Shown here: piece by piece, positions 1 through 6,697 of the stretch
How the letters are laid out: each line of letters opens with the position of its first letter
How positions within the stretch are numbered: the first letter of the stretch is position 1
From: Deltaproteobacteria bacterium
Lineage (GTDB): Bacteria; Desulfobacterota; GWC2-55-46; JAUVFY01
Reading direction: 5' to 3'
DNA: 10,460 bases
NCBI GenBank assembly: GCA_030594025.1
Contig: JAUVFY010000035.1
Span: forward strand, 1 to 10,460
Position numbers and translations under genes: made by a program
The notes under the pieces: model-generated
Told to the model about the DNA's origin: nothing
The model's input: only the letters and a program-made list of their open reading frames with translations
Databases searched by the model: none

Positions 1-563
1 CCCTCCAGCTCTGGCCTTATCCTTATCCCTTCCTTCGTCCTCTCGAAGCGGGCCTTCACGATAAAGCCCCCGGCAAGGCTCTCGGGTATCTCCTGGGGAC
101 TGAGGAGCTCTTCTCTTTCCCTTACCGTGCAGCTGAAGTCCAGGCAGGCGAGCTCGTAATCCCTTCCGAGCCTCACGGCGGTTGTGGGGCAGGCGTCCTC
201 GCAATAGCCGCAGAAAAGGCACCTTACTAAATCCACCTTCCACACCCTGGCCACCCTGTCGGTTATGCCCCTTCCGGTATCGTCCTCCATGGGTATAACG
301 GTTATGCAGTCCGTAGGACACGCCTTTGAGCAGAGCTCGCAGGCCACGCAGAGCTCGCGCCCCTGGTCGTCCCTGTTAAGGGTGTGCAGGCCCCGGAACC
401 GCGAGTAGGGTATCCATTTCTCCTCGTCAGGGTACTTAAGCGTTATGCTCTTCGAAACGTTATAGCCCAGGGTGACACTCAACCCCTTAACCAGGTCGAC
501 GAAGAATATCTTTTTTAAAAGGGCCAGCACCTGCTCTCCGTATCTTTTGCCGTTCTCACTCAT
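1..563 (-). CDS. nuoI: NADH-quinone oxidoreductase subunit I (NuoI), partial at 3' end
   Basis: Ferredoxin-like subunit of the complex I peripheral arm, carrying clusters N6a and N6b that pass electrons to N2 in NuoB. Reading leftward from the ATG at 563 gives 187 codons with no stop before the window edge, so the C-terminus is missing. Two 4Fe-4S motifs of the form CxxCxxCxxxCP are visible: Cys72, 75, 78, 82 (core CVACELCSKACP) and Cys115, 118, 121, 125 (core CLFCGYCEDACP). The N-terminal amphipathic stretch (about residues 10-35) is where the family contacts NuoH and the membrane. The start codon overlaps the nuoH stop as ATGA, indicating translational coupling. The family is usually about 130-220 residues, so little should be lost. 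Identity is firm; only the end is unseen. Confidence 0.96.
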   Translation of the reverse strand, partial: MSENGKRYGEQVLALLKKIFFVDLVKGLSVTLGYNVSKSITLKYPDEEKWIPYSRFRGLHTLNRDDQGRELCVACELCSKACPTDCITVIPMEDDTGRGITDRVARVWKVDLVRCLFCGYCEDACPTTAVRLGRDYELACLDFSCTVREREELLSPQEIPESLAGGFIVKARFERTKEGIRIRPELE

Positions 564-1582
564 ATCACCATAAACCCGGTAACAAGAACCATAACAAGCG
601 ACAGCGGGATGAGCACCTTCCAACCTATCGTCATAAGCTGGTCGTAGCGATACCTGGGGAAGGTGAACCGGGCCCACATGAAAAAGTATATGAATGCCGC
701 GACCTTTATAAGGAACCAGACGATCGGCGGCAGCGGTATGCCGAAGGGGGCGTCCCAGCCGCCGAAGAAAAGAAGCACCGCGAGGATCGATATGGTGACC
801 ATCGCCACGTACTCGGCGGTCATGAAAAACCCGAACCTCATGCCGCTGTACTCCGTATGGAAACCCGCGCAGAGGGTCCCCTCGTCCTCTGCGAGGTCGA
901 AGGGGATACGGTTCGACTCGGCAAGACCTGCGATGAAGAATATGGCGAACCATACGGGCCCGACGGGTAGATAAAAGATGTTCCAGTTCAGTATCCCCCC
1001 GGACTGGCTCCTTACGATCTCAACGAGGCTCAGCGAGTTCGTCATCATCACAACCCCTATGGCCGCGAAACTCAAAGCGACTTCGTAGCTTACCATCTGG
1101 GCGGTGGAACGGAGCCCTCCGAGAAGGGCGTATTTGCTGTTTGAAGCCCAACCCCCGAAGATTAAGCCGTAGATCCCGAGCCCTGAGATGGCCAGCACAT
1201 ACAGCAGTGCAACGTTCATGTCGGAGATGTAAAGGGTGACCTCCTTATTTATAATGGGCACAGTCCAGTTCTCCCCGAACGGTATGACCACGAAGACCGC
1301 AATTACCGGGGCCAGGGCGATGAAGGGTGCGAGCTTGAAAAGCCTCTTGTCCGCCCGCTCGGGCACTATGTCCTCCTTGAGGACCATCTTTATCATGTCG
1401 GCAAAGGGCTGGAGAACCCCGTGGAAGCCGACCCTGTAAGGTCCGAGCCTTACCTGGATGTGCCCGGCCACCTTTCGCTCAAGCCACGTAAGCGGCAAGG
1501 GGAGCGAGAAGACTATGAGCCCCACGACCACCACCTTGACCACTATCAGTATCAGCTCGACTATGACTCCGGAATCTACCAT
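560..1582 (-). CDS. nuoH: NADH-quinone oxidoreductase subunit H (NuoH)
   Basis: Membrane subunit (ND1 homologue) that forms the quinone chamber with NuoB and NuoD and links electron transfer to proton pumping. 340 residues, close to the usual length (about 325), with roughly eight hydrophobic segments. The cytoplasmic loop ERKVAGHIQVRLGPYRVG (residues 35-52) and the signature AESNRIPFDL (221-230) followed by AGFHTEYSGMRF (239-250) identify it. Oddity: the acidic loop usually written P-E-x-E-x-E-L-V-A-G reads A-E-D-E-G-T-L-C-A-G here, so the third glutamate is Thr236 and the usual valine is Cys238. Start ATG at 1582, with a weak AAGG about 10 bases upstream. It follows the cNMP-binding gene by 57 bp and overlaps nuoI by four bases. 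Confidence 0.97.
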   Translation of the reverse strand: MVDSGVIVELILIVVKVVVVGLIVFSLPLPLTWLERKVAGHIQVRLGPYRVGFHGVLQPFADMIKMVLKEDIVPERADKRLFKLAPFIALAPVIAVFVVIPFGENWTVPIINKEVTLYISDMNVALLYVLAISGLGIYGLIFGGWASNSKYALLGGLRSTAQMVSYEVALSFAAIGVVMMTNSLSLVEIVRSQSGGILNWNIFYLPVGPVWFAIFFIAGLAESNRIPFDLAEDEGTLCAGFHTEYSGMRFGFFMTAEYVAMVTISILAVLLFFGGWDAPFGIPLPPIVWFLIKVAAFIYFFMWARFTFPRYRYDQLMTIGWKVLIPLSLVMVLVTGFMVI

Positions 1583-1639
1583 TTTTTACTGCCTTGTCCG
1601 TTTATGACCTGTTTGAAACCCGGCCTTCAGCGGACGGGC

Positions 1640-2113
1640 TCAACCTCTCCTCCTGCCCCACATGTAGTTAATCATCTCCATGTACCTCGTGTTCATCCCC
1701 CGCACTATGGAGTGTATGGTGAAGACGATGTTCTTTAAAAGCTTGTAAGTTATCCTCGGGTATTTATCGACAAGGGGTTCGAAATCGGACTTTTCTATCA
1801 CGTAAGTCTCTATGTCCGTCAAGGCCATTATGGTCGCGGACCTGCGGCGCCCGTCGAGAAAGCTCATCTCGCCGAATATCTCCCCCTCCTTCATCGTGGT
1901 CAGTGTAAAGAGCTCACCGTCGGGGGCCTGCTTGCAGGCCTTCACCTCGCCTCTCCTGATTATGTAAAGCGACTCGCCGGCCTCGGCCTCTGTAAATATC
2001 GTCTCTCCCGCACCGAAGTCCTTCTTGTTCATTATCTTCGATATGGCTTGCATCTCGTCGTCCGTGAGGTCCATGAAAAAGGGTATCGTTCTCAATGTCT
2101 TGGGGTCCACCAT
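1640..2113 (-). CDS. Stand-alone cyclic-nucleotide-binding domain protein inside the nuo operon
   Basis: 157-residue soluble protein consisting of one CRP/PKA-type cyclic-nucleotide-binding fold. The N-terminal helix motif LRTIPFFMDLTDDEM (7-21) is typical of this family. The beta-roll includes GESLYIIRRGEVK (46-58), and the phosphate-binding cassette is FGEMSFLDGRRRSAT (80-94), keeping the glutamate (Glu82) and arginine (Arg91) that contact the ribose and cyclic phosphate in this fold. After the C-helix (about 109-140) only a short basic tail (WGRRRG) remains: there is no helix-turn-helix, kinase, cyclase or channel part. It sits between nuoG (55 bp) and nuoH (57 bp) on the same strand, and has the strongest ribosome binding site in the window. 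It is not a complex I subunit. A role as a cNMP sensor acting on complex I or on a partner is inference. Confidence 0.9.
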   Translation of the reverse strand: MVDPKTLRTIPFFMDLTDDEMQAISKIMNKKDFGAGETIFTEAEAGESLYIIRRGEVKACKQAPDGELFTLTTMKEGEIFGEMSFLDGRRRSATIMALTDIETYVIEKSDFEPLVDKYPRITYKLLKNIVFTIHSIVRGMNTRYMEMINYMWGRRRG

Positions 2114-2122
2114 AACTAGTCC

Positions 2123-2128
2123 ACCTCC
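2123..2128 (-). promoter_or_regulatory. Strong Shine-Dalgarno site of the cNMP-binding gene
   Basis: The minus strand reads GGAGGT, within AGGGAGGTGG, nine bases before the ATG at 2113. It is the only near-perfect anti-16S match seen ahead of a gene here; most nuo genes in the window have weak or A-rich upstream sequence. It supports the chosen start and suggests efficient independent initiation on the polycistronic message. Confidence 0.8.
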
Positions 2129-2168
2129 CTTATTTTAAAAAACTCTAAAAAACTTTAAAAATCCGGTT

Positions 2169-4670
2169 CTAAAGGGGCGTTATACTAACCCTGGCAATGG
2201 CCTCCCCGCGCCTTAAGAACCTGTTTACCGGCACCTGCTCGTAGTTCTCCGCTATAAAGGCAACCCCCTTTTTCGTACCTTTTTTAGTCTTCACGGACAG
2301 CTCGGCCTCGTAGTGCATGCCCTTTACCCTGACCCTGTCACCCTGTTTAACGCCGAGCGTCTCGGCGTCCTCCGCGCTTATCTCGACCGTGGCCTCTTTT
2401 AAAAGCCCCTTCAGGATGGCCGCCCTGCGCGAGAACCTGCCGGAATGGAAAAGATGGTTCCCGGTTACGAGTTCAAATGGGTAATCCTTGTCCTTTTTCT
2501 CCTTTTTTTCCTTTTTCTCCTTAGCCGCCTTTTTAGCCCCCGTGAGCCCTTTGGGCCCTGAGCCGGAGGCCTTAACGATCGTGCCCTCCCCCCAGGCCCC
2601 TTTCACCCCGGAGTACATGTTAACCTCTTTTCTTATCTCCCCCATAATAGCCTCAGGGTCCGTTTGCGCGAATCCAGTGGAGATTGAAGAGCCTATCGCC
2701 CCGATTACCTCAAGGTCGGTCCTTGCCGCCCCGGGTGGAGACAAAAGCCCCGATATGGCCTGAACCCTACCCTCCTGGTTCGTAAAGGTCCCGTCCTTCT
2801 CGGCAAAGCCCGCTCCAGGGAGCACCAGGTCGGCCAACTTTGCGGTCTCGGAAAGAAAAATATCCTGAACGACGAGGAATTTTAAATTACCAAGGGCCTG
2901 CCTTGCAAAGCCCTCGTCCGGGAAGAGCGAAACAATGTCCTCTCCTATAACATACATGGCCTCCATCCGGCCCTCTCGCGCGGCCTCGAGCATCCCGTCG
3001 CAACCGAGCCCGCTCTCCGTGTCGGTGTAGCCGGGGCCGAAGCCCGGGTGGACGCCCATATCCCATGCCCCCCTCTGGTTACACCTGTCAAGGAGCGGCA
3101 ATACTCTTAGCTCTTTACCGAGGGCCTTAAGGACCTCCACGAGAAGGGCGAGGGAGTCGATACCTTCGTCGTACCTTATAAGGTCAATACCGGCCATGAC
3201 GCTTACAGAGCCCGAAGCGTTGAGCCTCTCGGCCGCTGTCTTCAGCTCACCTTCGTCAAGCCCCGCGGATGAGGCGAGCCCGCCCGTTGTGAGACCCTTA
3301 ATCTCCTCAATCGCTTTAACCCCGGATAGCTTTTTCTCCTCCTCTTTATAGAGATGGAGCGTAAGGGCCTTAAGAAGCGGCCCGTTTCGGGCCGGGACGG
3401 GCCTTAAACTGTGTAAAGCGGAGCTGTCGAGCTTCATGGCCCTGGGTGAGGCGATTATGAGTCCTGTAGAGTTGTCCCTTACAGTGCGCCTTACAAAGTA
3501 GTCAGTTACCGGGTTCTCGTCCGAGACCTGTGAGCCGACGATGAGTACCGTATCGGACCCCAGGCAGTCGACAACCGAGGTGCCGCCCTCGTTTATACCG
3601 GTCGCACTTATAAAGGCCTGCGCGCTCGCCGGGTGCCACCTCGAGGTCGAATCTATGTTCGCCGACTTAAATACCCCGCGTACGAGCCTCTGCAAGAGGT
3701 AAAACTCTTCGTTCGTAAGCCTTGCCGAGGCCACGGCGCCAATCCTGTCTCCTCCGGTCGAGCCGAATTTTTCTTTTATAACCGAGAGGGCCTCTTCCCA
3801 GGTGACCGCCACTAATTCCCCGTTCTTCTTCAAAAGGGGCCTTTTGAGCCTCTCAACGCTGTTTATAAAATCGTAACCGAACCTGCCCCTTGCGCAGAGC
3901 ATTATGCCGTTGAACCCGTCTTCCTCGTTTGCCACGGACCTTACGACCTCACCGTCACGCTCCTGGATGGTCATCCTGCACCCGGTCCCGCAATAGGGGC
4001 AGACCGTTTTTGAGCCCCTCAGGTCCCAGGGCCTTGCCCTGTACCTGAAGGGACGCCTCATAAAGCAGCCCACCGGGCATACGGCTATGCACATGCCGTC
4101 CTGGTCGCAGTCGAGGTATGTCTTCAAAAAACTCGTCTCCTCCTGGTGCGCGCCCCTCTCGATGGAGCCCAGCACCCCCCTGCCCACTATCTCATCGCAT
4201 ACCCTCACGCACCTCACGCACTGGACGCAGCGGTTGGAGTTCTTAACTATTACGTCGCTTAAGGGGTAGTCCTTCTCGTGGAACCTTATCTTAGGCTCAG
4301 CGTAAACCCCCTTGTGGGGTCCGTGCTTGCAGACCATGTCCTGTAGCTCGCACTCGCCGCCCTTGTCGCATACAGGGCAGTCGAGGGCGTGGTTACTTAA
4401 CAGGAACTCGAGCATCGAAGCCCGTGCCGAAAGGGCCGTCTCGGTCTCGGTGAGAACGCTCATGTCCTGCATAACGGGAGTTATGCAGGAAGGCTGCATC
4501 TTTTTCTGCCCCTCTATCTTCACGAGGCACATCCTGCACGAGCCCACACTTATAAGGTCCTTGTGATAGCAGAAGGTGGGTATGTCGTAGCCCGCGACCT
4601 TCGCCGCATCGAGGATGAGTGTCCCCTCCGGGACTGTTACCTCTTTACCGTTTACCTTTAGCGTTACCAT
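2169..4670 (-). CDS. nuoG: NADH-quinone oxidoreductase subunit G (NuoG)
   Basis: Largest peripheral-arm subunit (75-kDa homologue), carrying most of the Fe-S chain from NuoF toward NuoI. 833 residues. The N-terminal ferredoxin domain has 2Fe-2S ligands Cys34, 45, 48, 62. Next is the His/Cys site His94, Cys98, 101, 107 (HxxxCxxCxxxxxC). The N4-type 4Fe-4S site is Cys148, 151, 154 with Cys198. The extra N7 site (Cys224, 227, 231, 259), found in some bacterial NuoG, is kept. A molybdopterin-oxidoreductase-like domain follows (about 265-690), then a C-terminal dinucleotide-binding-like beta domain (about 730-833). Between these two lies a Lys/Glu-rich linker (712-729). The ATG at 4670 has no clear Shine-Dalgarno, only A/T-rich sequence. 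It lies 53 bp after nuoF. Confidence 0.97.
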   Translation of the reverse strand: MVTLKVNGKEVTVPEGTLILDAAKVAGYDIPTFCYHKDLISVGSCRMCLVKIEGQKKMQPSCITPVMQDMSVLTETETALSARASMLEFLLSNHALDCPVCDKGGECELQDMVCKHGPHKGVYAEPKIRFHEKDYPLSDVIVKNSNRCVQCVRCVRVCDEIVGRGVLGSIERGAHQEETSFLKTYLDCDQDGMCIAVCPVGCFMRRPFRYRARPWDLRGSKTVCPYCGTGCRMTIQERDGEVVRSVANEEDGFNGIMLCARGRFGYDFINSVERLKRPLLKKNGELVAVTWEEALSVIKEKFGSTGGDRIGAVASARLTNEEFYLLQRLVRGVFKSANIDSTSRWHPASAQAFISATGINEGGTSVVDCLGSDTVLIVGSQVSDENPVTDYFVRRTVRDNSTGLIIASPRAMKLDSSALHSLRPVPARNGPLLKALTLHLYKEEEKKLSGVKAIEEIKGLTTGGLASSAGLDEGELKTAAERLNASGSVSVMAGIDLIRYDEGIDSLALLVEVLKALGKELRVLPLLDRCNQRGAWDMGVHPGFGPGYTDTESGLGCDGMLEAAREGRMEAMYVIGEDIVSLFPDEGFARQALGNLKFLVVQDIFLSETAKLADLVLPGAGFAEKDGTFTNQEGRVQAISGLLSPPGAARTDLEVIGAIGSSISTGFAQTDPEAIMGEIRKEVNMYSGVKGAWGEGTIVKASGSGPKGLTGAKKAAKEKKEKKEKKDKDYPFELVTGNHLFHSGRFSRRAAILKGLLKEATVEISAEDAETLGVKQGDRVRVKGMHYEAELSVKTKKGTKKGVAFIAENYEQVPVNRFLRRGEAIARVSITPL
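2484..2537 (-). other. Lys/Glu-rich charged linker coded in nuoG
   Basis: Codons 712-729 of nuoG encode a run of Lys, Glu, Asp and two Ala, with the core KEKKEKKEKKDKD, joining the molybdopterin-like domain to the C-terminal domain. The DNA is a near-pure purine tract built from AAG, GAG, AAA and GAA. Such low-complexity linkers are usually flexible or helical spacers; no function is claimed. Confidence 0.8.
4465..4490 (-). other. Perfect 11-bp inverted repeat within nuoG coding sequence
   Basis: The arms are TCCTGCATAAC and GTTATGCAGGA, exact reverse complements with a 4-base loop. In the nuoG message this would form a strong hairpin about 180 nt after the start codon, covering the codons around Cys62, the last 2Fe-2S ligand. 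No U-tract follows, so it is not a terminator. Whether it has a role or is chance is unknown. Confidence 0.6.
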
Positions 4671-4723
4671 CTTTTTAATTTTAATTAATCTGTGTTTGAA
4701 CCTTTGTAGTTAAACGTTCCCAA

Positions 4724-5986
4724 TTAAGAGGCGACCATGCATTTCTTATTTTCCTCGTGGTAGACGAACTCGTCTCTAAAGTGCTTGAGCGCACCCCTCA
4801 AGCTCATAACCGCACCGTCACCGAGGGGGCAGAAGGTCCTTCCGAATATGTTCGTGCAGAGCCTTTCGAGCTCTTTAACGTCACCGGGTCTACTTTCACC
4901 GTCCTCAAGCTTCTTAAGTATCTGTGTCAACCAGGGTGTTCCGCACCGGCAGGGGGTGCATTTACCGCACGATTCGTGGCTGAAAAACCTCATTATGATG
5001 TAAGCGGCCTTTACGATGCAGGTCGTCTCGTCCATTACGACCACCGCACCCGAGCCGAGCATGCTTCCCTTGGCCGCAAGGTTCTCAAAATCCATGGGCG
5101 TGTCGAGGTCAGCCTCGGAGAGCATCGGCGCGCTCACCCCGCCGGGGATTACCGCCTTGAGCTTTTTATCGTCACGAATTCCGCCGCAGTGCGTGTAAAT
5201 AATCTCCCTCAGCGGGGTCCCCAGAGGCAGCTCATAGAGGCCCGGGTTTTTAACGTGGCCGCTCACGCAGAATATCTTCGGCCCCGGGCTCTTCTCAGAG
5301 CCAATCTTGGCGAACCAATCCGGGCCCTTCTCGACTATCGCAGGTATGCACGAAAGGGTCTCCACGTTGTTTATGACGGTCGGTTTCCCGTACAGGCCGG
5401 AAAGGGCCGGGAAGGGGGGTTTCCTCCTGGGCTGGCCCCTGAAACCCTCGAGCGATTCAAGAAGTGCCGTCTCCTCACCGCATATATAAGCCCCGGCGCC
5501 GGCGTGGACGTAGATGTCGAGCGAGAAGTCGGTTCCCAGGATGTTTCTGCCCAGGTAACCCTTCTCGTATGCCTCCTTTATGGCCTCCTCGAGCCTCAGT
5601 CGTCCGAATACGAACTCACCCCTTATATAGATATACGCGTTTTTCGCCCCGATGGCATAGCTCGTTATAATCATCCCTTCGATTAAAAGATGGGGGTCGT
5701 TTTCAATGATGCCCCTGTCCTTGTAAGTGCCGGGCTCGCCCTCGTCGGCGTTGCAGCAAAGGTACTTGGAAAGCCCCGGGTCCTTGGGGATAAAGCTCCA
5801 CTTCAACCCCGCGGGGAACCCTGCACCGCCGCGGCCCTTGATACTGGAATCCTTGACCATCTGGATGAGCATTTCCGGCTTTATGGTAAGGGCCTTTTCA
5901 AGGGCCTTGTAGCCCCCGCCCGCAAGATAGGTATCTATCCTGTGCGAGTCTGGCTTTCCTACGTTCTTCAGGAGTATCTTTTCCAT
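4724..5986 (-). CDS. nuoF: NADH-quinone oxidoreductase subunit F (NuoF), NADH/FMN-binding
   Basis: Entry point of electrons: oxidises NADH with FMN and hands electrons to cluster N3 and to N1a in NuoE. 420 residues, the usual length. The glycine-rich NADH/FMN motif is KGRGGAGFPAGLKW (50-63), followed by ADEGEPGTYKDR (80-91), GAYICGEETALLESLEG (165-181) and LYGKPTVINNVET (198-210). The N3 4Fe-4S ligands are Cys340, 343, 346 (SCGKCTPC) and Cys386 (FCPLGDGA). Oddity: the residue two after the third cysteine, commonly Glu in CREG, is Cys348 (CRCG). The ATG at 5986 begins MEKILLKN; upstream is A-rich with only a weak AGGC. It is separated from nuoE by an unusually long 184-bp spacer with a repeat, and from nuoG by 53 bp. 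Confidence 0.97.
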   Translation of the reverse strand: MEKILLKNVGKPDSHRIDTYLAGGGYKALEKALTIKPEMLIQMVKDSSIKGRGGAGFPAGLKWSFIPKDPGLSKYLCCNADEGEPGTYKDRGIIENDPHLLIEGMIITSYAIGAKNAYIYIRGEFVFGRLRLEEAIKEAYEKGYLGRNILGTDFSLDIYVHAGAGAYICGEETALLESLEGFRGQPRRKPPFPALSGLYGKPTVINNVETLSCIPAIVEKGPDWFAKIGSEKSPGPKIFCVSGHVKNPGLYELPLGTPLREIIYTHCGGIRDDKKLKAVIPGGVSAPMLSEADLDTPMDFENLAAKGSMLGSGAVVVMDETTCIVKAAYIIMRFFSHESCGKCTPCRCGTPWLTQILKKLEDGESRPGDVKELERLCTNIFGRTFCPLGDGAVMSLRGALKHFRDEFVYHEENKKCMVAS

Positions 5987-6170
5987 CTTTTTAAGCCTGC
6001 CTTCATACTATTGCTACTATCCAGGCCTTTTTTAATTAAGGTAACAAATATATCATTTACCAGCCCGATACCATGCCGCATCTACGCAGCACTTAATCAA
6101 GCCCTTTTCTTAACGCTGGTAGCGCATGTTCCATTTATTTACCTGATGCCGCGCCATATCCAAGCAGCAC
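5987..6170 (-). other. nuoE-nuoF spacer of 184 bp, holding a duplicated segment
   Basis: All other spacers in the operon are 60 bp or less. This one contains a diverged copy of the nuoE 3' end and flank (6055-6108), then an A/T-rich stretch up to nuoF. I see no convincing promoter, terminator hairpin or conserved gene. A 13-codon open frame (6093-6134) lies between the two repeat copies and ends in KGLD, like NuoE. Confidence 0.7.
6055..6108 (-). repeat. Imperfect direct repeat, copy 2 (in nuoE-nuoF spacer)
   Basis: On the minus strand this copy begins AAAAGGGCTTGATTAAGTGC and ends at TAAAT. It aligns with 6137-6186 at a 78-base offset. About nine substitutions occur over the shared ~45 bases, nearly all transitions, plus a short length difference near the end. 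It reproduces the KGLD-stop codons of nuoE in the same relative frame. Confidence 0.7.
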
Positions 6171-6186
6171 CTAATCAAGCCCCTTT
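6137..6186 (-). repeat. Imperfect direct repeat, copy 1 (nuoE 3' end and flank)
   Basis: On the minus strand this copy begins AAAGGGGCTTGATTAGGTGC, covers the last codons and stop of nuoE, and ends at TAAAT. The shared core with copy 2 is GGGCTTGATTA, then GTGCTGC, then GAT. It may be a local segmental duplication of the nuoE terminus or two members of a dispersed intergenic repeat family that overlaps the gene end; the window alone cannot decide. Confidence 0.7.
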
Positions 6187-6638
6187 AAGATCTCCTCCAC
6201 CCTTTCCCCGGTGAGGTTCTCGTAGTAATCGTCGTTTATCTGCATCATGGGGGCCGTGCCGCAGCTTCCGAGGCACTCGACCGTGGTGAGGGTGAACTTC
6301 TTGTCCGGTGTGGTCTCTCCCAGCTTTATGCCCAGGAGCTTTTCTATGTGCTCGATTAAGTGCTCCGCGCCGAGTAGCGAGCAGGAGATGTTCCAGCAGA
6401 CCTGTATATGGTACTTGCCCACCGGCCTCTCGACGTTGTACATAGTGTAAAAGGTCCCTATCTCATGGACATCCACGGGGTTAATCCCCAAAAGGTCCGC
6501 TACCTCGCGCATGTCCTCGGCGGTAACCCGCCCCTTATCCAGCTGGGCCATCGTGAGGGCCGCCATTACGGCTGACCTCCTGGTGGGGTACTTCTTAACC
6601 TCGGCCTCTATCTCCTTTTTCAAGTCCTCTGAAAGCAT
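6171..6638 (-). CDS. nuoE: NADH-quinone oxidoreductase subunit E (NuoE)
   Basis: Thioredoxin-fold 2Fe-2S subunit (24-kDa homologue) that pairs with NuoF and carries cluster N1a. 155 residues, near the E. coli length. The N-terminal helical part has the family motif HEIGTFYTMYN (58-68). Cluster ligands are Cys81 and Cys86 (CxxxxC in VCWNISCSLLGA) and Cys122 and Cys126 (ECLGSCGTAPMMQIND). The C-terminus is EEILKGLD, and its codons and stop are echoed by the repeat 78 bases downstream. The ATG at 6638 follows an unusual A-rich tandem repeat containing two AAGG cores. It lies 59 bp from nuoD and 184 bp from nuoF. Confidence 0.97.
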   Translation of the reverse strand: MLSEDLKKEIEAEVKKYPTRRSAVMAALTMAQLDKGRVTAEDMREVADLLGINPVDVHEIGTFYTMYNVERPVGKYHIQVCWNISCSLLGAEHLIEHIEKLLGIKLGETTPDKKFTLTTVECLGSCGTAPMMQINDDYYENLTGERVEEILKGLD

Positions 6639-6645
6639 TTTTATT

Positions 6646-6680
6646 TTTTACCTTTTTTTAACTTTTTTCCTTTTTTAACT
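6646..6680 (-). repeat. A-rich tandem repeat ahead of nuoE, with two AAGG cores
   Basis: The minus strand reads AGTTAAAAAAGGAAAA then AGTTAAAAAAAGGTAAAA, two near-identical 16-18-base units. Each has an AAGG that could serve as a weak Shine-Dalgarno, the nearer one about 12 bases from the nuoE ATG. It probably acts as an unstructured A-rich translation leader (inference). Confidence 0.6.
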
Positions 6681-6697
6681 TAAGTCCCTCATTGACC

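Noticed and set aside
1925..1940. Inverted repeat GGCCTGC/GCAGGCC in the cNMP-binding gene
   Set aside because: Loop of two bases and short arms in coding sequence; no sign of function.
2350..2368. 8-bp inverted repeat ACGCCGAG/CTCGGCGT in nuoG
   Set aside because: Short, inside coding sequence, and expected by chance in GC-rich codons.
2488..2530. T-rich tract on the plus strand resembling a terminator or promoter element
   Set aside because: It is the complement of Lys/Glu codons in nuoG and has no GC-rich stem.
4757..5686. Long plus-strand open frame (309 codons) opposite nuoF
   Set aside because: It lies entirely antisense to a nuoF gene with full motifs, and its product shows no recognisable family; its openness follows from the codon bias of nuoF.
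5987..6054. Possible internal promoter ahead of nuoF
   Set aside because: TTGTTA and TATATT-like hexamers occur but never as a pair at proper spacing.
6093..6134. 13-codon open frame on the minus strand ending in KGLD
   Set aside because: Too short and without a ribosome site; best seen as by-product of the duplicated nuoE end.
5690..6214. Plus-strand open frame crossing the nuoE-nuoF spacer
   Set aside because: Mostly antisense to nuoF and nuoE; no recognisable domain and no clear ribosome site noticed. The spacer repeat explains the interesting part.
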